Of a DNA stretch of 64,000 bases, positions 59,124 through 64,000 are shown in pieces (position 1 is the first letter of the stretch; each line of letters opens with the position of its first letter). Under the pieces are notes generated by a model. That model had not been told where the DNA came from and searched no databases. It saw nothing but the letters and a program-made list of their open reading frames with translations. Made by a program: the position numbers and the translations under genes. The DNA is from Solimicrobium sp040544425 (lineage in GTDB: Bacteria > Pseudomonadota > Gammaproteobacteria > Burkholderiales > Burkholderiaceae_D): contig JBEONO010000017.1 of the NCBI GenBank assembly GCA_040544425.1, positions 1 through 64,000 of the forward strand. The letters run 5' to 3'.

Positions 59124-60387
59124 CGCCCGGCGACACCGCTGCCTTAGCCGCAGCCTCGATATTATTGTTGCGATTCAAGCGCCACAGCAAAGCGAACGCC
59201 ACTACCGAAGTGCCGACTATCACATACCCCAGCACATTGAAGTGCTGCAGTTTTCCATCCGCACCGAAACTGACAAGATGCCCGGCGACCACCGAGGCAA
59301 CCCCGCCGGACAGTTGCTGAATCGAGGAACTGATGGCGCTGAATGAGCCGCGTTGGACCGCACTTGGCACGGTTGACATCATGGCCTGAAACGGAATCAT
59401 GCGCGAAAAAATACCCGAGAACAGCAGCACGTTCACAATGATCAATCCAATCAGCGGGATCGATTGCAGATTGGTGTAGACCAGCACCATGATGATCGAC
59501 ATCACCGTGCCGATTGTGAAGATGTTGAACTTGCCGAATTTGTCGGCAGCTTTCCCGATCAGGGGCCCGAAGAAAATCGTGCAGATGCCGGTGACCAGAT
59601 ACACCGTCGGCAGATCATGAAAACTGACGCCCAGATTGTTGACCACGAACGCGCTGCTGAAGGGCATCAGCATAAAGCCACCGGTGGTCAGCAGGGAGGT
59701 CGCCAAAAACGCCAGCAGATAACGTGGCTCGGTGACGGTGTGATACAGATGCATCCACGGGCTGTGTTCCTGCGCAATCGTCAGATGCGCATTGACCGGT
59801 TTCATATTCCACGCTACCACCAGTCCGCCGACCAGACCCAGTGCGGCCATGGCGATGAACGGAACGTGCCAGTCCCAATGATTGGAGAGATACAGGCCAA
59901 ACGGAATGCCCAATACCTGACTGGCGGCGAAGGCGGTTTGAATCAGACCCATCACGCGACCGCGCAGTTGCGGTGCAAATAAATCGGTGGCAATCGCCAT
60001 CACGACCGAGCCGATCACGCCGCCGAATAATCCGGTGACAATCCGCGCGATCAACAGCGTTTCATAGCTTTGCGCAATCCCGCACCACAATGTGCCCAGC
60101 ACAAAGCCGGCATAGAAAAACAGCAGCAGCTTTTTACGGTCATAGCGGTCGGCAAAACCGGCAGTCAGCAAACCGGCCAGCCCGGCACTGAAGGCATAAG
60201 CCGAGACGACCAGCCCGAACTGTTTGGTGGTAATGGACATGGCAGGCATGATTAAGGCACCAAGCGGCGACATCAGCATGAAGTCGAGGATGACGGCAAA
60301 TTGCAGAAATGCCAGCATGCCGACCACGCGTTTTTGATACGGAGAAAACGTTGTCATTGCTGCGGCAGGGGGTGAAGTCGGGGTCAT
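59107..60387 (-). CDS. MFS transporter
   Basis: This 426-aa protein has 12 predicted membrane segments and the major-facilitator motif between helices 2 and 3 (GFADRYDRKKLLLFFY), plus the duplicated half-structure. It resembles DHA1-type drug or sugar exporters (LMSPLGALIMPAMSITTKQFGLVVSAYAFSAGLAGLLTAG). The ATG at 60387 has GCGAGA upstream; a longer frame to 60444 adds no helix. The substrate is unknown. Its 3' end overlaps the AbrB gene in antisense. Confidence 0.9.
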   Translation of the reverse strand: MTPTSPPAAAMTTFSPYQKRVVGMLAFLQFAVILDFMLMSPLGALIMPAMSITTKQFGLVVSAYAFSAGLAGLLTAGFADRYDRKKLLLFFYAGFVLGTLWCGIAQSYETLLIARIVTGLFGGVIGSVVMAIATDLFAPQLRGRVMGLIQTAFAASQVLGIPFGLYLSNHWDWHVPFIAMAALGLVGGLVVAWNMKPVNAHLTIAQEHSPWMHLYHTVTEPRYLLAFLATSLLTTGGFMLMPFSSAFVVNNLGVSFHDLPTVYLVTGICTIFFGPLIGKAADKFGKFNIFTIGTVMSIIMVLVYTNLQSIPLIGLIIVNVLLFSGIFSRMIPFQAMMSTVPSAVQRGSFSAISSSIQQLSGGVASVVAGHLVSFGADGKLQHFNVLGYVIVGTSVVAFALLWRLNRNNNIEAAAKAAVSPGVSATT

Positions 60388-60534
60388 AAATTCTCGCTGA
60401 AACGGCTTGGTGTGATGGCTTGTTCCGGACCGGCGGTCATGCATACTCCGCAGACACGACTGGCATCGGCCCTGGGAGTATAAGCGACTTTCATGCCGTG
60501 CATACGGAACCTGAATTGGTTGATGCTGTCGGCT

Positions 60535-60849
60535 TCATTCTGCTTCCGGCTTTCTGCCACCACCGCGGTGCTGCCAAAATTTTTCGCGTTCTTCCGGCGA
60601 CATGGCCTGCCACTTCTGCCAGTGCTGCCACTTGTGAGCGCGATGCCAGCCGCCGTGGCCGCGAAAGCCACCAAACAATATCCGGCTCAAGACCAGCAGA
60701 CCCAATGCATGCCAGTAGTCGATGGTGTTAATCCCAAAGTACAGGCCGGGCATGATCCAGTTCCACAGGTTCATGACCACGGCGGCGAGTATTGCGGCCA
60801 GCACAAACATCAACAGTACCCGGCCCAGTTTCATTAATCCATATTTCAT
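60535..60849 (-). CDS. small membrane protein with His/Trp-rich tail, downstream of ECF sigma factor
   Basis: This 104-aa protein has two membrane segments (LGRVLLMFVLAAILAAVVMNLWNW and YWHALGLLVLSRILFGGF). A basic tail rich in His and Trp follows (HGGWHRAHKWQHWQKW), then MSPEEREKFWQH. GGAGAG lies just before the ATG, which is only 10 bases after the sigma-factor stop codon, so the two are co-expressed. It may be the anti-sigma partner, though it lacks the usual zinc-binding anti-sigma domain. The His-rich tail could bind a metal. This role is inferred. Confidence 0.75.
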   Translation of the reverse strand: MKYGLMKLGRVLLMFVLAAILAAVVMNLWNWIMPGLYFGINTIDYWHALGLLVLSRILFGGFRGHGGWHRAHKWQHWQKWQAMSPEEREKFWQHRGGGRKPEAE

Positions 60850-60859
60850 TTTTTCTCTC

Positions 60860-61429
60860 CTAGTCAAATTCATCAACAATATCCTGCAGGCGATTGCGCA
60901 AGTACAGCACCGCGTATCGCTTGCGCGCCAGCGTGTTTTGCGACACGCCGCTGTGCGCTGCCATTTCCTTAAAGCTCTTGCCTTCCAGTTCATGCGCGAT
61001 AAATACTTCACGCTGATTTTCCGGCAGCTCATCCAGCGCCAGCTGCAACTCGTTTAAGAGTGCCGAGCGCGCATACAAGGCTTCGGGGCCTTGCTGCGGA
61101 TCGGGCAACACCAGATCCAGACGATATTCATGATCTTCATCTTCCTCGAGCATTGCATCGAGCGACTGTTCCTTGTTCTTGCGAAAACGGTCTACGATGC
61201 GATTGCGTGCCACCCGATACAGCCAGGCTCCGATCTGTTCAATCGGTTCCGGCAGACGATAAGCTTCGACAAATTCGAACAACACGTCCTGCAAAATATC
61301 ATCGGCCTCGCGGGCGTCGCCAACCCGGCGCTGAATGAAATTGCCGAGTTTCTTTTGCTCGCGCAAAACCGTCTCAGTAATTACACTGTCTGATTTGATG
61401 CGCGGGTCGGAGGTATTCGGCAAGGTCAT
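60860..61429 (-). CDS. ECF-type RNA polymerase sigma factor
   Basis: This 189-aa protein has sigma region 2 (FIQRRVGDAREADDILQDVLFEFVEAY, then WLYRVARNRIVDRFRK) and region 4 (LDELPENQREVFIAHELEGKSFKEMA, then SGVSQNTLARKRYAVLYLRNRL). An acidic linker lies between them (MLEEDEDHEY). It would direct RNA polymerase to a stress-specific regulon. It is followed by the small membrane protein, its likely regulator. Confidence 0.93.
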   Translation of the reverse strand: MTLPNTSDPRIKSDSVITETVLREQKKLGNFIQRRVGDAREADDILQDVLFEFVEAYRLPEPIEQIGAWLYRVARNRIVDRFRKNKEQSLDAMLEEDEDHEYRLDLVLPDPQQGPEALYARSALLNELQLALDELPENQREVFIAHELEGKSFKEMAAHSGVSQNTLARKRYAVLYLRNRLQDIVDEFD

Positions 61430-61596
61430 ACCCTTGAAGACGATTCAGGAGTGAAAATATTGTATGGAGCAAAAATTTATTTTTTGTCGAAATGGCAGCA
61501 GCTTCGATTGCCCGAGCAAGCTGTTATAAAAAAATTTTTTGTGAGACCCGCTGACCCAAAGAAATCGTTCGGCACAGGCAATAAATAGATCTGGAT

Positions 61597-62205
61597 CTAT
61601 ATTTTTTGTATTGGGCGGAAATAGCCTTTAATACAGTCTGTATTTCTGACGCAAAGCTGAATGTGATTTTTTTCCCGAAATCCCGCGGAGGGATAAAGTT
61701 CTTCGCCCTCCCAAAAAGCACTGCGAACCGAATCGTACTCAGGCATGTTGTTAATTCTTCGATAGGCGTGAACGGTTTCAATAGCTGCACGATCACGAAA
61801 CCGCAAATTGAAATCCGTACCCTCATTCGGTCTTGGAGTTCCGCCAGACGCAACAATCGCAATTTCAGCGATTGAACTGCCAAATTTCAATTCTTGCAGC
61901 GCTTCGCTGTCAATAAGATTAAAACAATGCCGAAGCTCGAGAATAGCCCCAAGAACAAACGGTGTTTTAATTCTTCCTTTGGAAACTTTTGCTCCATTCG
62001 ATGACTGAATTGCGAATTCCAGCGCCCGTTGAGGGCTGGCTTCCCAGAAGTAAATTCCAGTACCAAGCCAGTCATACTCATTATTGCTCTTCGTCAGATG
62101 CGACAATTGTCCGGCAAGAATGGACTCGCCAATACTGCAATCACAGCCATGAAATCCCAAAACAAATGCCGGAGGGCTCGTGTAGAGTTGCCATTTGTTC
62201 TGCAT
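61597..62205 (-). CDS. ADP-ribosyltransferase-like protein of a two-gene module
   Basis: This 202-aa protein shows the pattern of ADP-ribosyltransferase folds: an N-terminal FVLGFHGCDCSIGESIL (His-containing first motif) and NEYDWLGTGIYFWEASPQRALEFA (the G-x-G-I-Y-F-W motif with Tyr). A later acidic or polar residue near NNMPEYDSVRSAF would complete the site. It is a known uncharacterised family that usually follows a short gene, as here. ATG and the upstream stop overlap (TAATG). It is a candidate toxin that modifies a cellular target with NAD; this is inferred from fold motifs. The region 61430-61596 upstream of it holds no gene. Confidence 0.6.
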   Translation of the reverse strand: MQNKWQLYTSPPAFVLGFHGCDCSIGESILAGQLSHLTKSNNEYDWLGTGIYFWEASPQRALEFAIQSSNGAKVSKGRIKTPFVLGAILELRHCFNLIDSEALQELKFGSSIAEIAIVASGGTPRPNEGTDFNLRFRDRAAIETVHAYRRINNMPEYDSVRSAFWEGEELYPSAGFREKNHIQLCVRNTDCIKGYFRPIQKI

Positions 62206-62423
62206 TAGCCACCATAGATTTTTCTTAATTTCCCCTTTGCGGTGATTATTCCCGCCGAGAACAAGAATTCACGAGCTGCCTGGGGGTCTTGGGCCAGTCG
62301 TCGACCAAATGCATCCATTTCATTCAGGATTGATGTTCGAGAAAATTGGGGCGCGCTCTGAATATCACTGGCATTCTTATCAGTTCGAGTTTTCCTGGCA
62401 AATACTTTATCTGTAGTACCCAT
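62205..62423 (-). CDS. small partner protein, candidate antitoxin
   Basis: This 72-aa protein has a strong ribosome-binding site (AGGAGAAT) before the ATG at 62423. Its C-terminus (DAFGRRLAQDPQAAREFLFSAGIITAKGKLRKIYGG) matches the ending of small proteins that precede ART-like genes of the neighbouring family. It overlaps the downstream gene by 1 base, so translation is coupled. Order, size and overlap fit an antitoxin-first toxin-antitoxin module. It has no recognised DNA-binding domain. Confidence 0.6.
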   Translation of the reverse strand: MGTTDKVFARKTRTDKNASDIQSAPQFSRTSILNEMDAFGRRLAQDPQAAREFLFSAGIITAKGKLRKIYGG

Positions 62424-62534
62424 ACGATTCTCCTGGTCCTCCTCCGAAGTCACGATTATACGTTCGTCCCGATTACATTTCCACGTCATGGCAATACACT
62501 CACTTTATTCAAAATTTATTAACTCAATTTGCTG

Positions 62535-62888
62535 CTAACTTGAACCGGCAGATTTGGCAACGTGCAGCAGCACCTTGCCATTTAACTGCCGCGCCGGTCT
62601 GACCTGGATTTCAATGTCATAGCCCAGCCTGGTCAGACAGTCCATCAACTTGCGTTCGGAAATATTTTCAAAGTCCCCTTTCAGCAAGCCGGACACCTTG
62701 GGCTGGGAAATTCCCATGCGTTGTGCCGCAGCACATTGGGTCAGATCGAGTTGCTGCATCGCCCGGGCGATTTCCAGTGCCAGGCCGCACTTGACCCTAA
62801 ATTTTTCAGCAACAGGATTGCGCAGATTCGAAGACAGCTCGTTCCAGTCTCGTCTGACGTCAACCTGATTCACTTTTGCTTTATCCAT
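62535..62888 (-). CDS. XRE-family regulator (HigA-like), orphan
   Basis: This 117-aa protein has a helix-turn-helix (LDLTQCAAAQRMGISQPKVSGLLKGDFENISERKLMDCLTRLGYDIEI) of the class found in HigA-like antitoxins. AAGGAG precedes the ATG at 62888; the longer frame from 63140 adds no domain. No RelE/HigB gene lies next to it on either side. It may regulate itself or the divergent TorF gene, or be a leftover antitoxin. Confidence 0.82.
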   Translation of the reverse strand: MDKAKVNQVDVRRDWNELSSNLRNPVAEKFRVKCGLALEIARAMQQLDLTQCAAAQRMGISQPKVSGLLKGDFENISERKLMDCLTRLGYDIEIQVRPARQLNGKVLLHVAKSAGSS

Positions 62889-63044
62889 TCGCAACTCCTT
62901 GATGCCGATCCGGCTGAGCTGAACCGGGCCGTTGTGTATTAATGGCATCGCATTATGAATAAGCTGAAAAATGCAGGCATTTGGGAAAAACACCAGTCCA
63001 GACAATGTGCAAATAATCAACCGACGTTGTGAATTTGAACAAAA

Positions 63045-63061
63045 TGCACGGTAAAGGTGCG
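63045..63061 (+). promoter_or_regulatory. candidate NtrC enhancer site
   Basis: TGCACGGTAAAGGTGCG matches the NtrC operator pattern TGCAC-N7-GTGCA with one change in the outer base. It lies about 108 bases upstream of the start point expected from the sigma-54 promoter at 63135, the usual distance for an NtrC enhancer. Confidence 0.6.
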
Positions 63062-63134
63062 TTATTTTTTCAAATAGCGCCCTGTTATGGTGATTAAGCC
63101 CTCCTTTCACACAAGATGTCCCGCTCACCCGCTC

Positions 63135-63149
63135 TGGCACGAAGCTTGC
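63135..63149 (+). promoter_or_regulatory. sigma-54 promoter of torF-glnK
   Basis: TGGCACGAAGCTTGC matches the -24/-12 consensus (TGGCACG-N4-TTGC[AT]) with exact GG-N10-GC spacing. Transcription should start near 63161, about 40 bases before the porin ATG. With the NtrC site upstream, it predicts expression under nitrogen limitation. The region 62889-63199 otherwise holds only the divergent promoter of the XRE gene. Confidence 0.85.
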
Positions 63150-63199
63150 GTTAAGTACCTTCGCAAGCGCAAATTTTTATAATTAACCAGGAAAATAAG

Positions 63200-63967
63200 A
63201 TGATGACCAGAAAATATGCAACGATTACCGCAGCGCTGTTGTTCACAGTCATATCGCACAGCGCCAGCGCCGAAGATGCCGCTCCTGAAGTCAAGCCCGA
63301 CAATGAACTTACGTTCAATCTGGGTGCCGCTTCAGACTACCGCTACCGCGGAATTTCTCAGTCCAATCTCAAGCCAGCCCTACAGGGCGGCGCAGATTAC
63401 ACAAATAACCCTACCGGTTTATATGCAGGCACCTGGCTCTCGACGATCAAATGGATCAATGACGCAGGCGGTGACGACAATGTTGAATGGGATCTGTACG
63501 CAGGCAAACGCGGCGATCTCGCTACCGATCTTTCATACGATGTCGGCGTACTGAGTTACGTTTACCCAGGCAACAAGTTGGGTGACGTGAGCGGTTTTGT
63601 TGACGCCAATACCACCGAACTGTATGGCCAGCTCAGCTACAAAACTGTCAGTATTAAATATTCTCACGCAGTCACCAATCTGTTTGGTATCTCCAACAGC
63701 AAGAACAGTAGCTATGTCGATCTGACTGGCACTTACCCGATCACTGAGGCCTTGACCTTTGGCGCTCATGCGGGACATCAATCCGTCGAAAATAATTCGA
63801 TCTTTTCTTACACGGACTGGAAAGTCAGCCTGTCGCAGGATTTTTTTGGAGTGAATTTCAATCTGGGCGTAGTCGGTACCAATGCCAACAAGTTGGCGTA
63901 TGTGACACCTGATGGTCGATTTACGGGCAAAACCAGTCTGGTGTTAATTGTGGTCAAAACTTTTTAA
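63200..63967 (+). CDS. TorF-family putative porin
   Basis: This 255-aa outer-membrane protein has a signal peptide (ATITAALLFTVISHSASA) and the Gcw_chp/TorF signature NLGAASDYRYRGISQSNLKPALQGG. Amphipathic beta-strands follow, with a C-terminal SLVLIVVKTF ending in Phe as expected for outer-membrane barrels. Members of this family often precede glnK-amtB in Burkholderiales and are thought to help nitrogen-compound entry. The sigma-54 promoter supports that link here. Confidence 0.9.
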   Translation: MMTRKYATITAALLFTVISHSASAEDAAPEVKPDNELTFNLGAASDYRYRGISQSNLKPALQGGADYTNNPTGLYAGTWLSTIKWINDAGGDDNVEWDLYAGKRGDLATDLSYDVGVLSYVYPGNKLGDVSGFVDANTTELYGQLSYKTVSIKYSHAVTNLFGISNSKNSSYVDLTGTYPITEALTFGAHAGHQSVENNSIFSYTDWKVSLSQDFFGVNFNLGVVGTNANKLAYVTPDGRFTGKTSLVLIVVKTF

Positions 63968-63979
63968 GCCGGGGAATGT

Positions 63980-64000
63980 ATGAAACTTATTTCTGCAATC
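63980..64000 (+). CDS. glnK: start of a PII nitrogen regulatory protein (partial)
   Basis: The window ends after the first seven codons, MKLISAI, preceded by GGGGAA. GlnK/GlnB proteins begin MKLI/V-T/S-AI-I-K-P-F. With the TorF gene and sigma-54/NtrC promoter in front, glnK, probably followed by amtB, is the likely continuation. This is inferred from only seven residues plus context. Confidence 0.6.

Noticed and set aside
62889..63140. N-terminal extension or toxin partner upstream of the XRE gene
   Set aside because: The frame shows no RelE/HigB motifs, and a strong ribosome-binding site marks the start at 62888.

Overview
The window reads as chromosome of a betaproteobacterium of the order Burkholderiales, most likely Oxalobacteraceae (Undibacterium, Herminiimonas or a relative). 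This is inference from gene content: a TorF-type porin followed by the start of a PII gene behind a sigma-54 promoter, a long membrane-bound FadE, an alpha-2-macroglobulin/PbpC pair, and many periplasmic c-type cytochromes. Most of the window looks moderately GC-rich. The first ~6 kb and a few gaps are visibly AT-richer and hold decayed genes.

Layout. 1-4650: end of a Tn7/Tn402-like transposon with a 5'-truncated tniB, an intact tniQ, a helix-turn-helix cargo protein and a candidate element end carrying three short repeats. 4698-6304: decayed genes (a frameshifted MNT nucleotidyltransferase antitoxin, a trace of its HepT partner, a LysR fragment) around a TonB-C-domain lipoprotein. 6343-9332: a periplasmic solute-binding protein, a metallo-beta-lactamase-fold hydrolase and a fasciclin protein. 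9417-27412: two giant minus-strand genes forming a Tc-type toxin operon, a TcB-TcC fusion (2554 aa) followed by a TcA-like protein (3416 aa). 27885-30857: a MASE1 histidine kinase, a receiver protein and an unknown protein.

31197-36766 is the most interesting block. A 69-aa peptide resembling split-borosin precursors (SonA type) is followed, with almost no gaps, by a periplasmic-repeat/GGDEF protein, a borosin-type peptide backbone alpha-N-methyltransferase (SonM/OphMA type), two multihaem c-type cytochromes and a GAF protein. This looks like one operon in which a backbone N-methylated RiPP is encoded together with a diguanylate cyclase and electron-transfer proteins.

36885-48936: a second solute-binding paralogue, a HigBA module with a palindromic and probably leaderless promoter, a uracil-DNA glycosylase family protein, a YHS protein, an AraC regulator, FadE with a 34-aa membrane protein in front of it, a WXXGXW repeat protein, a membrane-protein gene split by an in-frame stop, a 46-aa membrane protein, formate-THF ligase, tandem and REP-like repeats, and an unknown membrane protein. 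49077-58823: M61 peptidase, alpha-2-macroglobulin with an intact thioester motif, and PbpC. 58905-64000: an orphan AbrB protein, an MFS transporter, an ECF sigma factor with a small membrane protein, an ADP-ribosyltransferase-like two-gene module, an orphan XRE regulator, and the nitrogen-regulated TorF-glnK start.
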